Positions 26,747 to 40,600 of a stretch of 64,000 nucleotides of DNA are shown here, one piece after another (within the stretch, counting starts at the first letter, position 1; each line of letters begins with the position of its first letter). This DNA comes from Arenicola marina (Eukaryota > Annelida > Polychaeta > Arenicolidae), in assembly GCA_964019135.1 (NCBI GenBank), contig OZ025249.1:31757759-31821758 (forward strand), in the 5' to 3' direction. The notes under the pieces were generated by a model. The model did no database searches. It was not told the origin of the DNA and worked only from the letters and a program-made list of their open reading frames with translations. The position numbers and the translations under genes are program-made.

Positions 26747-29700
26747 ATGGCGAACGTGGTGAGACGTATTATAACAACGAAGGCAGCTCCGGCGCCTGTT
26801 GGTGCCTACAGGTCAGATGTCAACCATGGGCAGCATTGTATTCGTGACAGAGGGGACCCTCTGCCGCCGATAACCTGATATTGATAACCTATACAAAACA
26901 CCTTGTCAAAACCACATCAAACTTTCAAAGAGTGTAACAGTGTAACGTAGTTCTTACCAGAGGGGGGCGGGGGAATCCCCCCCCCCCGCTGATTTACAGC
27001 GCCTGTGACCAGTGCCAGTGGTGACTGAAACAGAAGCTTTCTTTGACTTCGACCAGCATCACCCTGCATAGTTCCATCTCCGAAACCTAGTGGGAGACGG
27101 AACTACACCCTGCCAGGACAGTTGATCTATCTTTGGACAAGTTTAGTCTTTGGGCCTTGGCAAGTTTGGGCTTGGCAGTCACAGCTAATCATGATCATAT
27201 GGGGGGGATTCCCCCCCCCCCCCCCCCGCTGATTTACAGCGCCTGTGACTGAAACAGAAACTTTCTTTGACTTTGACCAGCATCACCCTGCCAGGACAGT
27301 TGATCTATCTTTGGTCTTTGGGCCTTGGCAAATTTTGGGCTTGGCAGTCAAAGCTAATGATCATGATCATATGGTGGGGAGAGGGGGACAAGGGGGAGTT
27401 GTGTTCCCAAATCATGAATAAAATACTAAGTGGTTATTGGTTCATGAAGATCAATAAAAATCAGACCCTGTTCCCAAATCACATCAAATGAAAAAGACAG
27501 ATCACAAGGAATGTGAATACCCCCTGCCCCCCCCTCTCATATAGGGGGGGCCCTATACCTGTAGATTACCTTGTGCAGTTTTATTAATGTGGCTTAATTG
27601 ATGGATTAATGCAATATTAATATATTTCCCAACCTTAGAGGTCAGTTTACTTTAGGATAGGATTGTAGCATAACCAGATATATTAACCTGTTATTTATCT
27701 TGGGGAGGGGGGTACTTTAATATATTGCTGGGTTTTAGGAAGCTTCCACAAAAAAAGAAGACTCTTTTTCATCTCCAAAATCTTATTGGAAAGGGGTAAA
27801 TCATTATCCTATTGACTATTGGTCATATTTCCATACAGGACACTGGCGGTTGTTTGCCCCTAGGATCCTGACTTCCCAGTTATCTTCCTTAACTTTATTA
27901 TTGTTGATTTCACTTGGTTTACATGTGACATATCAGTTCTGAGGGGTAACTGAATATTCTAGTGCTGAAAGAATCTATGCTTTATGACAAAGATCTACTC
28001 TTATCAGCTTACAAGGGTATTTGTTCATAAGAAATGTCAGCTCTCTCATGATCAGATATTACCTGCTGGATATCTAGGGAACCTAGCCCCTACTAGATTT
28101 CTATAATAATAGTGACCCCACCCCCAGGGGCTACACCCTCTTATACATATTTTGAACAATGTCTCATTGCCCCTGTCCTATCTCTCACTGTTCCGAACTA
28201 TATAGCATGCCTATATTTGTTAATGTATTCAATACATGTAATTCATGTCCATTTTCAGCCAAGCTGTTACTGTTGGAAACACCATGTACATGTCTGGACA
28301 GATAGGCTTAGATGCAGCATCAGGTGTATTAGTAGAGGGTGGAGTGGAAGCAGAAACCCATCAGGTACTATTCCTCTGTCACTATGGACAGTATACTGTC
28401 TGCAAGTTATTTTTGTATAAGTATCATGTCAATACAAGTATCATGTCAATACAACTATAGCAAGTAATTACATAATTTAAGTACTAAACAAGCAGTAAAT
28501 AAGTAATTTTGCATTATTTATATCATATTCTCCATTGCATTCAGTTACATGACAGGCTACCCTTGATGAGATTTTCTTTTCACAACACTTTTGTCAGAAT
28601 CTATATACTTACACCTTGAATGTATTTGTGTGTTTTTTTTAATTCCGAATGTATAACTGTAAGTTAACTATATCATTTATATCTTTTTGCATGTGTGGTA
28701 CTTATGCTTTAATATTCCACATTTCCCATATATGCACAGCTGGGAAAACATTTGGTATTACCTTTATATTCTCACCATGCAGGCATTAAAAAATATGCAA
28801 GCTGTGTTGAAGGCAGCTGATGCAGACCTAACCAATGGTAAGACTGAATCTATCTTGTCTCTTTAACTGGATACTTATATTTACAATGAAATCCCTATAT
28901 TTTTGCGACATATATTTATTTTAATAATGGCAATTATACTTTTACAATGAAAACAACTATTTGACATTTAAGATTTTCAACATATTCATGTAAAGTGAAG
29001 GCCGCATCTGTTAATGTGTGCAATAAACTTTGGTCACTCTGTTGAGGGCTCTTCGCGTATGCTTCACTTCCTTTTATAGTTCCATAGATGTAACATAGTC
29101 TGCTCAGATATGGGTTCAGTCTGGGTGTTGGCGGTAGCCATAGAGGCTGGCTTGCAGGACTATACCTTCTACCCAGACCAGGCCTGCATGGAAGGTGGTG
29201 ACTTACTCCATGTTGAAGTTAGGGTTTTTATATACACTTGCAAGAACTAATTCATTCACAACTAGATGTCTAGACTGGCTCTAGACTATTCTGGATCAGT
29301 AAGTTCAGGCCCATCATTAACATATTGTACACTCTAATTCAGTGGTGAAGACGACTGTCCTGTTGGCGGATATCAATGATTCTGCAAAGATGAATTCCAT
29401 CTACATCACGTGTAAGTACAAGTTTTTTTTACATTCCTGGGGTTCTTTCTGTGATTAATTATATTGGTATAGATGTCCCATTACAAAATTGCACTCCTGA
29501 TAAAATCGTATAACTGTTTTGCTCTTGAAAATCTTGGCCGTAATTTGCGCTGCAAATTTGTTTCGATCACAATGCAACCGTGCCTGAATATTCGGCTCAC
29601 ATTCCAGTTCTAATAATATGTTATAACACATCCTTACTCAGCGCGGTTAGCTGAACGAATAAATCACGTAATTGTCTGAGGGTTTTTTTATGGTCCGGCA

Positions 29701-30434
29701 ATATATACCACATCTTCTATGCATTAATTAGATTCGTTTCCTTCATTTATTTCAGATTTTGCCAATCGCCCTCCAGCCAGAGCAGCTTTCCAGGCCGCCG
29801 CCCTGCCCAAAGTAAGTGAAAAATCGGGATACTTTCGTAGATTTATTTGATCCAGCTAGTACAGCTATTTATATTTCATGTCCTGCTCAGTGTGTTACCA
29901 CTGCTGTAATCTTTAATATGGTAACTATTTTATAGTTAATTCGTATCCACCGGCTTGGATCGCCCGTCTTACATGTGTACGTACCTCATATCACCGTCGG
30001 CCGTCTGACATGTCGACTGGGTTTTGATTACAACGGTCCAGCATCATGTGGACATATTTTTAATCAAGGCAATCAGTCATAGTGGCGGATCCAGGGGGGT
30101 GGGGGGGGGGCAGAGGGGCACGTCCCCCCGTTTTCGCTGGAAATTAGCCGGAAAAAAAACGTTCCCCCCCCACCTTTGTCTGAAGAAAGGGGCACAGCAG
30201 GTTGGCAGGTTGGTGGCACAGTCACTATTCTTTCTACACAACCTCACCTTCAGTACTTAAATAAATGGTGCCCCCTTTTTCTTCTATTCCTGGATCCGCC
30301 ACTGATTGAAAAGGTTTGTCATGATGTGTTGTCATGAACCGTGACAAATGTGTTCAACATGCTCCGATTTCCAGGGCGCGCGTGTCGAAATAGAAGCGAT
30401 CGCCGTTCTGGGCAACATCACAGAGGCAGAATGA
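26747..30434 (+). CDS. RIDA: RIDA, 2-iminobutanoate/2-iminopropanoate deaminase (complete, six exons)
   Basis: A trimeric YjgF/YER057c/UK114-family enzyme that hydrolyses reactive enamines/imines made by PLP enzymes, sparing other PLP enzymes from damage. Exons: 26747-26811, 28259-28364, 28783-28837, 29343-29411, 29756-29811, 30375-30434. All introns are GT-AG, phases join, and the sum is 136 codons plus stop (human 137). I chose ATG 26747 for its GCAGCCATGG context and match to the human N-terminus; an in-frame ATG at 26726 would add seven residues. Motifs in order: APAPVGAYSQAV, MYMSGQIGLDAASG, VVKTTVLLADIND and RPPARAAFQ (family Arg-containing motif), then ARVEIEAIAVLG with the active-site Arg/Glu region. 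AATAAA follows at 30751. It is head-to-head with POP1, as in human. Confidence 0.96.
26962..27385. repeat. Direct duplication of about 200-230 bp in RIDA intron 1
   Basis: Two copies (about 26962-27200 and 27206-27385) share GCTGATTTACAGCGCCTGTG, TTTCTTTGACTT(C/T)GACCAGC, CCAGGACAGTTGATCTATCT and GATCATATGG, each starting at a C run. The right copy lacks a middle segment. Confidence 0.8.
30081..30303. mobile_element. MITE with AGTGGCGGATCCAGG ends in the last RIDA intron
   Basis: A perfect 15-bp inverted repeat, AGTGGCGGATCCAGG ... CCTGGATCCGCCACT, bounds 223 bp. No clean target duplication was seen. Related end-like sequences (GTAGGAGCGGATCTAGG, GTAGGGGAAGATCTAGG) occur near 49892 and 50310. 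The end motif resembles hAT-type MITEs (CAGTGG...), but that is a guess. Confidence 0.65.
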
Positions 30435-30750
30435 CAGCTGACCGCTTCCATTTACCTCCGTCATCGGCCATTTCTGGGGTGAAAGATGGGGTTGATATAT
30501 GTATAAAGAGTTATCAGAAGACTGGATGAAGGTTTATGCAATGGTCTCTACATACACAGGATGTGTAGGTTATATCATGCTCCCCTGTCGCGATAGGGTC
30601 GTTGTGCGGTTTAAACTCTAAGCTATTTGAGGATTCTATAAATATATGGTTTGTTCATTAGGTCCAATTAATAGAAGTGATATATTCTTTTGTGATGGTC
30701 TGATATCTGTAAACTGTGGATTACTTGTGGAGTTTGATGAATTTGCTCAG

Positions 30751-30756
30751 AATAAA
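30751..30756 (+). terminator. Candidate RIDA poly(A) signal AATAAA
   Basis: AATAAA lies about 320 bases after the RIDA stop. Confidence 0.5.
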
Positions 30757-32118
30757 ATACTTTATGAAAGATCACTACCTATCGTGCTTTGTTTATTTTA
30801 TATATGCTAGTGCCAGCTCTTATGCCGACTAGTTCATCAAGACAAAGGAGAACTTTGATTGGGTCATTCGTTGGCAGTCCAGGGGGCGGGGACTCCCATA
30901 AATTGTCCAGACGGAGGGCTCCTCCCGCGTCGGTTGGTAATTGGGTAATTTGGTATTGTCTGTATACAGTACGACACGTGTTGGTATTAATTTTTTGCAG
31001 TATATTATGCCAGTTTAGATGTGTAAACCCTAGCTCCCCTCCTCCACCCACGGCTTTGATTGGTTCACTACTTCGGATTGAAACGAAGTAGAATTATCGA
31101 TGACCTGTATGGGTGAGAGCGAGCGGGGGTGGGGGGGGGGGGGTCCACGAAAGGCCCCTTGCAGACTTCATGAATATATTCCCAAATTATCAATTACATG
31201 TAGTACTATCCGACCTTCGAATAGCATATATATAGTTTATCTTCTGGTCTGAGGCACATGCCCCGCCCTTCATGATACATGTGCCGCAGCCATGTGGTTG
31301 TCAATCAACGCAAAGACATTTTGAAAAGATGAAATTAACTCGGGCATTTATTTCAACCACAACCAATTACAAACGAATTCCCCCCTCCTCTTATATCACA
31401 GATAATGCTTTTATTTTTTTTCTATATTAATACTCTCTCTTCGTTCAAGGAAGAAGTCCTTCAAATACTGATACTAAACAATGTCAGTAACTGAAAAAAT
31501 ATTTCAATCATAATTGGGTACATCTGTGTAAATGGACGGAATGGTATACCGGTGACGCAACGCTGCGCATGTAACAAAATATTAAACGAAACTCAACAAA
31601 ATTCTCATCTTGACCAACCCTCTAAATTTGGTTCCCCATGCTTTGTTCGAAAGAAGTGATCATTGCCACCCATCAGTAACCCTTCGATCGACCTGGCTGA
31701 TGATCAGCATTACCTGGCACTGGTGAGACAGCATGGACACAAGCAAAGGAATGTTGCGCTTGGTCCATATGTAATTAGATATATGTACATAACGTATATA
31801 TATAACATATATATAAGTTGGTTACCGCTTGGCATGACGTATCGTAGACATTCATATTGAAAGTGCACAGAGAGATACAGGTAGCATGGAACGATTGGCA
31901 ATTAATTAAAGCCACCCCTGTTTGGGACAACCACCTGCCTACCCAGCCCGCCTGCTGAATCTCTCTGTGGATATCAGGGGCCGACGGGCGTTAGCCCTAA
32001 CCGGTACATAGCATGGTAATTAAACTACATGGCATTCCTCTGACTATCGCCGATGTGACGGAATCTTAATAATTGCGAGAAGAATATACGGAAGAACTAT
32101 ATTTGATGTTGAATGGTT
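30757..32118. other. RIDA / ERICH5-like convergent intergenic stretch
   Basis: AT-rich DNA with a G run at 31125-31142 and a (TA)-rich tract near 31770-31815. Frames are short and unrecognised. Confidence 0.35.
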
Positions 32119-32222
32119 CTAATGCCATGTCCGCGCGTACGTAGCGTATCTGCAGGAGTCTGAGGGCATCCGGTACACCTGGGTGAGGGGAGAGCCCCCG
32201 GGGCGGGCCCCCGGGGCGGCCC
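32119..32222 (-). other. Candidate terminal exon (possibly of the ERICH5-like gene)
   Basis: A GC-rich island in AT-rich surroundings. On the minus strand an acceptor ...CAACCCCAG ends at 32223, and the following 104 bases read GAAPGARPGGSPLTQVYRMP to TYARTWH and a stop if entered from a phase-1 donor, which is the phase of the exon ending at 37648. The frame agreement is weak support (one chance in three), and intervening exons may be missing. Confidence 0.2.
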
Positions 32223-32439
32223 CTGGGGTTGAACGTTGGGTAGAAGGCGTGGAGGATGGTGGAAGGTGATGTCTCCGGTAGATGGAACTTCGATACGTGA
32301 CGTCAAGCGGCAGCCTCATGTGCAATCCTATTGGGCACTAATCACCTGAAGCAAAACAACCATATGTCATCGTTTAGTACATAGTTCAACTTCATTGAAG
32401 ATTTCAATTTCATTTCAAGATTCGAAAAAAAATCAACAA

Positions 32440-34380
32440 TAATCCATACGAAGCAGTCGTATCAACCTCACAGTATGTATGTTGGCTGGATATATAATAA
32501 ATTTGTGTTGTAAGGGAAAATATTCCATATCTACACCCTTTTAACTTGGACGACAGACAGGAGATGAATTGGTCTTCACCGTGATAAACTCGGATGGGAA
32601 CCAACAAATGTAAGACACTGATTGTGGTTAAATAATCTGTAAACAGTATTGACATGATACTTGTATTGACATGATACAGTGATGTTTCAGAAAAAAAAGT
32701 CTTTCACGTTTCACGTGCTTTTCAAGAATTAGAACTAAGCTTACACAAGTGCGAAAAGATGAGCACTGATAAATGCATTTATCTCCGGATGGTAATATTT
32801 TACGCAAAGATCGGCCAAATTAACTTGTTCGGCGGTAATGCGTGGCCTGAAGGAGGAGGCCCATAACGTTGCCCGCTGTTCATTTGCTCATTGTGCAGAA
32901 GAGTATTCTGTCCGGCGTAACAATAAAAATGATCATAGCCCATCGTGCTTACGTACTCGCCCCCCCCCCCCCCCCTCCCACCCTTCCTCTTCGCAACCCG
33001 CCATATAACCACTGATAAAATTAGAAACTCGACAAACCTTGATGTTCCTCTGCTGTATTATCTCCCCCCCTCCCCCACTGCTCGTAACCCGCCATATAAC
33101 CACTGATATTACTCGCAACTCGACAAACCTTGATGTTCCTCTGCTGTATTTTCTTGTGCTGCTCGGATCGAGATAGGAAAGGAGAATGTCAATCATTACT
33201 TGAAGCAAAGAAATAAAGCGTGAAGCGAACGCTATGCGTTAAGAACAAAGCAAAGATGACTAAGTAACACATATATATGTACAGATGTGGCGTCACACGT
33301 GAGCCAACACAACGAGTATTATTTATGACACACTACGATCTGTGAATCTGTTACATACGAGCAGCCCATAGGCTAAATGTCATCGCTAAAGTTTGCGTTT
33401 ATGTAAATTAGCTCGTTATATATAATACACTTGTGGTTGTAAGGAAACTATATCATGCACCCTTCCCCCTTACAGTTTGGGCAACAGACGGGAGATTATG
33501 AATCTGTCTTCCACGGGGATAAAGTCGGATGGGAACGAACAAAGGTAAACCCACTACATTAGTGGTGGGGGTGCGCCGCCCAGGCCATGGAGGGCATATG
33601 GAGAGCGGGAGAAAAGTGCGAGATTTTGGGGTCATTGAGAGATACATTTTTGGTTAGAAAAGGCGTCTAAAATAGACACTGACAGTCATGGCAATGTAAA
33701 TGGAGGTTATTTATTTTAACGCTTTCGACATCAACTGAAATATATAGCCAAGAGCGGCAATGTTGGACCCATATCGGAGCGGACTACGTTACGTCTATGG
33801 AACTACAATTTTGCTAAAACTTCAGTCTCAGATGGGCACATGGAGAGAAATTTTACATTTCTGTTCAGAAGATTGAGAGAAAAAAGGCGAAAAAAGGGGT
33901 CATTTGGGCGGCACATATGTATACATGTAACTATATTTAACTATATGAATCTTATGATAAGGCATTTATCTTCCGAATATCATATTATTCGCAATTCTGG
34001 GCCAAATTAACTTCTTCTGTGGTAATTTCTGGTCTACGGGATGCCTGTAATGCTTTTCGCTGGTCATTTGCTCATTTTGCAGAAGACTATTCTGTCCGGC
34101 GTAGGCTACCAATAAAAATGACTATATAAATCCATCGTGCTGGCGTACTCGCCCCCCTCCCCGCACAACCCGACTCGTAACCTGCCATATTACTCGCAAC
34201 TCAACAAACCTTGTTGTTCCTCTGATGTCGTATTTCCTTGTGCTGCTCAGATAAAGATAGGAATAGAGATTGTCAATCATTAGCGTAAATAAGAAAACAA
34301 AACGCGAAGCAAAATCTATAGATCTGAATTAGTACTTAAGTAGCACCAAGTAAAATAGTTCTAACTATATATATATACAA
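32440..34380. repeat. Diverged tandem duplication, unit about 950 bp
   Basis: The segments 32440-33330 and 33410-34380 share, in order, a ...CGGATGGGAAC(C/G)AACAAA block, GGCCAAATTAACTT, CATTTGCTCATT(G/T)TGCAGAAGA, ATTCTGTCCGGCGTA, a C-rich run, CCGCCATA/CTGCCATA, AACAAACCTTG(A/T)TGTTCCTCTG and GATAGGAA. In the left copy a CCGCCATATAACCACTGAT...CTGCTGTATT part is itself doubled. No coding frame is conserved between the copies. Confidence 0.75.
33555..33700. repeat. Dispersed repeat, copy 1 (partner at 50565-50700)
   Basis: Both places share GCCGCCCAG(G/A)CCATG, CATATGGAGAGCG, TGCGAGATTTTG(G/T)GGTCATTGAGA and AAAATAGACACTGACAGTCA. It may be an old transposon fragment; no ends were identified. 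Confidence 0.65.
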
Positions 34381-35415
34381 GTTAGTACAAGACATGTAGA
34401 AGCAATAAGTATTAACAGCATATAGACACAGCCTGGGGGTGGGGGGGTGGGACGGGGGGTATCGAAATATCGACAGCGGAATGTGACATTCGAAGACAAT
34501 AAGCAAACACTGTGAAAATCAACATAATTGATAGCCTGTACTTTCATATTATTCTTTTGTTTGTAACTTTAAAAAAGAGACGATTTACGGAACCACAGAC
34601 AAAAAGGTGTCCATTTTTTTCATTTGACAGGTTATAAATAGCTTACTATGATGAGCCGTTCGTGCCATAACAGAAAGTTCTTAATGGGTAAAAACGTGTA
34701 CTATTATTGCGAGTACCAATCCGTTGTTATTTGGTGTAACTATTTAGTACATTCGTTATGTCCGAACAACAAAGTTCAATTAATAAATAAGCAATCATTC
34801 TTGCTGGGCGGTTTCTACCTGTTGTCATGTGTCACCGGTGTATGTATGTTGTCATGTGCCACCGTGTATGTCTGGTGGCCTTGCCTTATATCGATTTGTT
34901 TGGTGCGAAGTTACGTTATCCATTACCAATCCGTATTGGCAGTATTGCAATGACGTTTTTCTTTACGCCACCACCAACCTAAGAATAATACTTTGAGAGT
35001 TTAATGTAACAGTGAATCCGAGGTCTTTTTTATAGCCCCCACAGTGGCAGAGGTCACTGGCGTTGATATAATGGCAAGACGTGCTTTGTGGCCGTCGTGA
35101 CGGTGTTGGTCCGGGTTATATGACCAGACTGGTTCCCTGGTTGGCAGCCGTTGAAGCACAGTGCGCCAGGAACAAGCCAATTATCGCTTATAGTTCTCTT
35201 GAACATGTTGAAGGGGAAATTACACCCCTCGACCAGCTAGTTACCGATCAATATTTGGATGGTAACTAGGACCAGTAATGGCAGCAGGCCTCTTGAGGTA
35301 CGAGCCCGTGTCTACAACGGGTACGTGTCAGCGTAAAGCAGATATGTTAGAGCCAGCTTAGATAATCAACATATCCGAGTGGCGTATCGTGATTCCGTGT
35401 GGTGATCAAGTGCGT

Positions 35416-35905
35416 TCAATACCTGACACCCATATACCTGACAACGGTTCCCATACCTGACACCGGTTCCCATACTCGGCCTGACAACGGTTCCCATACC
35501 TGACACCGGTTCCCATACTCGGCCTGACAACGGTTCCCATATCTGACATCGGTTCCCATACCTGACATCGGTTCCCACACCTGACAACGGTTCCCATACC
35601 TGCCATCGTTTCCCATACATGCCATCGGTTCCCATATCTGACATCGGTTCCCATACCTGACATCGGTTTCCATACCTGACATCGGTTCCCACACCTGACA
35701 ACGGTTCCCATACCTGCCATCGTTTCCCATACCTGCCATCGGTTCCCATATCTGACATCGGTTCCCACACCTGACAACGGTTCCCATACCTGCCATCGGT
35801 TCCCATACCTGCCATCGGTTCCCATATCTGACATCGGTTCCCATACCTGACATCAGTTCCCATACCTGCTATCGGTGCCCACACCTGACTGGCATCGGTT
35901 CCCAT
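35416..35905. repeat. 19-bp minisatellite, about 25 copies
   Basis: The unit CGGTTCCCATACCTGACAT repeats every 19 bp, with variants (ACAACGG, CCATCG). All three minus frames are open for 140-180 codons because three units make 57 bp without a stop; I reject these as genes. Confidence 0.93.
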
Positions 35906-36699
35906 ACATGGTTCGCCATGCCTGGCTCACCGTATCTCGTTTACTCGTCTTGTTCAACATGTATGCTTGACCAATAAATGACCTTTCGAACTTCTGCACT
36001 TCTCTCATCGAGCAACATTTCATTGTAAATCCATAAAGTTCGACTAGGAGTGTAGTCATTTATAGTATGCTAATACCATAATCCAGGGTGTGGTTACTAG
36101 GCATGGAAGCTAGGGCCGGGGAGGTCACATTGGGCGCCATACGTGTTTTTACACCCCACCCTACCCCCTCCCCACCCTCTCCCCACCCTGTGTTAATGAT
36201 CGGGTGAAGGCTGGGGGGCTACCCCCCCCCCCCCACACACACACACCTCCGACCCCCGTGGTTACCCCTTGGGGAGGCAGTAGAGCTTGACACCCATTTA
36301 TCCGAAGTAATCCTCTGTTTTTTTCTCTACCTTGCCTTGGTTTATTTTGACTACCGATACCAACATTATTCATACTACTTCGCCCTTGTATCCGCCGCTA
36401 CCGTACTTTTTTTAACACCTACGAAGAGTTTTTTTTCGTCCACGTGTACATTTTTCTGTATAAGGTAAGCCAACGGATTGAACTAGGGGTGGAGGGTGAA
36501 AATGGGATGGTTCCATGGAGGAGGAGGGGGGGGGGGGGTACTTTAATCCGGGAGGTGGTGACCCTCTCAGGTGCTTAATCACGAATATCCCGCTCCTACA
36601 CCTCCCCCCGAGACACACACCCGTAGCAACGACAGGCAAACCTCTAGTCAGGAAACCAGTTCTTGACGATGGGTTGCTGATTAAGAACCCATAGAAACG

Positions 36700-36955
36700 T
36701 CCGCACATGACGTACGGGGAGGGGGTTGCGGGGGGTGGGGTGGGGGCCGTCGGTGTGCGCTACCACGACGTACGGGGAGGGGGTGGCGGGGGACAAGGGT
36801 GGGGGCCGTCAGTGTGCGCTACCACGACGTACGGGGAGGGGGTGGGGGGCGGGGGGCAAGGGTGGGGGCCGTCGGTGTGCGCTACCACGACGTACGGGGA
36901 GGGGGTGGGGGGCGGGGGGCAAGGGTGGGGGCCGTCAGTGTGCGCTACCACGACG
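36700..36955. repeat. About 60-bp G-rich repeat, four copies
   Basis: The unit contains CGACGTACGGGGAGGGGGTG, a G-rich middle and GGGGGCCGTC(G/A)GTGTGCGCTA. It could form G-quadruplexes on the + strand. Confidence 0.88.
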
Positions 36956-37647
36956 TCCGTACTCGCTGGCTTGGATGAACGGCCACATTCACTCAGATTC
37001 ATTACATCATCAACTTGAAGGGCTGTCCTTACATTTTTCCCTGCCATAATGGCCTCCCGCCAATAACCCTCCCTTTGTTCTATATCAGGTCTCGTCTTGC
37101 CAACAATTAATGGCGAAACTGATACTATTTATAGCATGAAATGTCCGCCATACGTCATTTCATGACGACGACCTAGCTAAAACATTGATGCAAATCTTCT
37201 AGTCATCAGAAACTGCTAACATCATTACATGTTGTGGCAGTCATTTAATTATAGTTTGTTATAATGTAGTTATAATTCTAAATATGAAACATGACTTAGT
37301 ATGGCATCATTTAGAAGACAATTAATCACGGGAATTTTAGCTGCTTTGTCGTGTAAATGCTTTGTAGGTTTCTTGATTTGATAAATTACTTTGTACTTGG
37401 AGATTGCTGGGTTCAAATGAAGAGAAAGAATAAAAAGTTATAAATTAATAAAATAACGCCTGCACAATTTGTCATATTATTCAGGTGAGAAAAAGGAGAA
37501 CAAGAAAACTCGCAAACTGCTTTAAGTTGCTGTTTGACAATTAGATTCCACACAAGTCGTGAATAAACCTCAACCGTGATACTATCTTCCACCAGGTGTC
37601 GCTGTAAACCATGTGGTTCCGAGTACCGTCTCTAGGCGGACGCCTAC

Positions 37648-40600
37648 CTTTCGTTGTGTCGTTCTCTTTCTGTTCCGCCTCCTGTTCCCCATCCTTTGCG
37701 TCGCCCTCGTTTTGTTCAGTGGCTAATGGATATCCAGCACAATATACCGGTTACTCTCACGTCATTAACAATTCAATGCAGTAGAAGTAAACTTTGGAGT
37801 CCTGTGCGTAAGTCGCAGATCACGGCAAGTCCCACCAGCGATCGCGCATATGTGCGAGTGCACATCGGCCAGAATTGTGCAATTGGTTAAAAGGTTAAAG
37901 GGAAATTAACCCTTTCAGGTCGCAAGTCCTCGGTGCGGTGTATGCCTCTCTGTGACGTCATAGTGCAAGATTAATTAAGAGGAGAACGGGTGGGTTTGTA
38001 AAGTAAGGTTATTCAGCAACAGACAAGGAGGGTTGGCTAAGGTCATCGATGTGTGCTCGAATATCCAATAAAACTAATGTGTATTATTGCTGGGAGGGAT
38101 GGGCCGGTTTACCATAGAAGTTTCAGGCTTTGACTGATAAAACCTCAACCGGACGAGTTAGGGACGCTGATACCTTCCAATGACAGCACCTTTGTGCGAG
38201 TGAGAAATGTCTCATGCATGTGCGAAAAAACCCCAAAAACTGAATGCAATCACGCTTAGTGGGGGATTAGGAACATGCAAGTTCTGGATGAGCGCGCCAA
38301 ATAGTTTTAGCATCAAACGAAGCTCATGGCAACAACACAACACAAATATTCAATTATATTACTTTAAAGGAAATATCTACGGTGGCGCCATGTTCAGTTC
38401 TGCGAAAACTTCATGGCGGTCGGTCACTCAAAAATGTATAAGTTGCTTTTGGGGTCAGCATTGTGTAAATAAAAAAGTTGATGATGGCCAAATAGAGAAA
38501 ACTGTTCTGATGTTCCTGGCTCGCTTATGGTCAGTCAGAACAAATCCCATAGCCAGACATTTGCCCTATTTGTCTAAGGCCCCTGAATGGGATCGCTTTG
38601 GACAATCCGCTGTAACGGCCCATTTTTCCAAGAGTCATACACGTGCAAATATACTTAATCTGTGCTTAATCACAAGAGGAATATATCTTCCATGCACAAA
38701 TATGAACTATTTCGCAGAATTGTATCTTGCTGATTATTGACAGTAACCGATTTTTGTTTCATCCATCGGTTAGATGAAACCAACTACATTGGGGTTGACA
38801 TAATTAAGCAATGTACAAGTTAGAAGGCATTGAAAGTTAAATATCGGACATTCGCTCAGATGAAAGGGTACAACATAGCATGGCTATCAATGTTGACTTA
38901 TATGGAATATACAAAGTCGCCACTGATGCTTTTACGTGATTAGACTACCACAGGAAACTACGTACTGCAATATGTACAAATAATGCACTACAACTAGACA
39001 ATGTACATATACGTCAGTATACATTAGCGACCGAAGCAGACCACTTGAAGAAGGCAACCTTCCCACATGATTGAAATATACACCATAAGATAATACATAA
39101 ATTTGATATAATATCGCTTCTTCAAGATACCACAACTGTCGGTCGGAGTCTAGGATTTCCAGGGTAACCAGGTGTGTCACCCGAGGTCCAATCACCATGG
39201 TTACCATGCATTACACGTGCGATCGGTCGTCCTACCTGCGTCTCCATTGGCTCCCTTGTCGGCGTCACCACCCTCCCCCTCAGCCTTTTGATCTGTAAGT
39301 CAAGAAATAAACAAAATCACGAGTCTTTTATATAACCATACCAGAACTATATATTTAGATCTCTTTTTGATTTTAGGCCCGTTGTGTGCTTAATTAGGCC
39401 AAGGAACCTTTGGACATAATGGCTGATTTTAAAGAAATACGGCCCCAGGTTAGGTCGCCAGGACCGGGTCTAGAACCGGGGAACTATTGATCTGATTACT
39501 TGATATTTTCATTCTTTCGTCATTTTGTCCCTTCTAGATCGCCGCCCCACCCACCCCACCCACCCCTACCCCGCAGTCTGGTTCCCTTAGTAACCACCCA
39601 CCTGAACGCTGAGCACTATGTCTGAATTACACCGTCTACACCGTCTACACTCGAGTATAAATAATTCATTTCCTAATTTAGTAACGGGAAATCGATTGAT
39701 TATGTTCATTCAATACCATAGTTCACACATACCCAGTCACGCCGCTTAGTTGCTACGCCGTAGCTATAATTACATATGCAATGAGGCGGAATGGTGGGGG
39801 GGGGGGTGGGGGGGGGGGGGTACGTGGGAGCGGTCGAGCGGTGCATGGCGCAACCCACTACTCGAATCACTGATTTCGGCTTTTGGTTTGGCCGCGCCGA
39901 ACACTTAATTGGTAAACATATATTCTTCCCTTGAGTCGGCGGAACAGACCTCATTGCAACGGCGGGCAGAATGTTATTCATAGAATGTACCAGTGTGTAA
40001 TCAATAGGGCCAGAGGGGTCCCGATACCATGGTACCGGTAACAACACCAAATCTGCTGTGCCATTTCAGTCAGGATTGGTAGGCGAAGTGTTCCTAGAGG
40101 AACCACTTATCATAAGGAAACTCTTTCGAATGATATTAGACAAATGCGTGTCAGCTTATCAATAAACCTTGCCGGCAAATTAATTTTAATTTCTTATTCT
40201 CATCCTGTACGATGGAGAAGACATGGGAAATTATGGACGTCATGCCTAATCACTGACTCGCCCAACTCGCCCCACAACCAGCGTACATGACATAGAACTG
40301 TTGTTCACGCCCGTTTCGACCGCTAACTTCGTATCTAAGCTAGAGACCCACGTGTCATTTGCAGACAATTACGCCATGCAACATTTAACAGAACACCAGC
40401 GAGTTCCTCCTAAAATTTACTTGTCTCCTTGTAGGGCAGGGCCGAAGAGTAACGGATAAGTTTTAATTTATTATAATTATAATTATATTGCCAACAATAC
40501 TGGCTGTTACATGTACATAAATGGTATGAAGTTGGTTTTGCACTTAATTAATAATGACTGTACGACACTTATTTTCATTGCTCGTAAACTGACAATCAGT

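Noticed and set aside
35366-35905. Three overlapping minus frames of 140-180 codons
   Set aside because: By-product of the 19-bp repeat read in all three frames.
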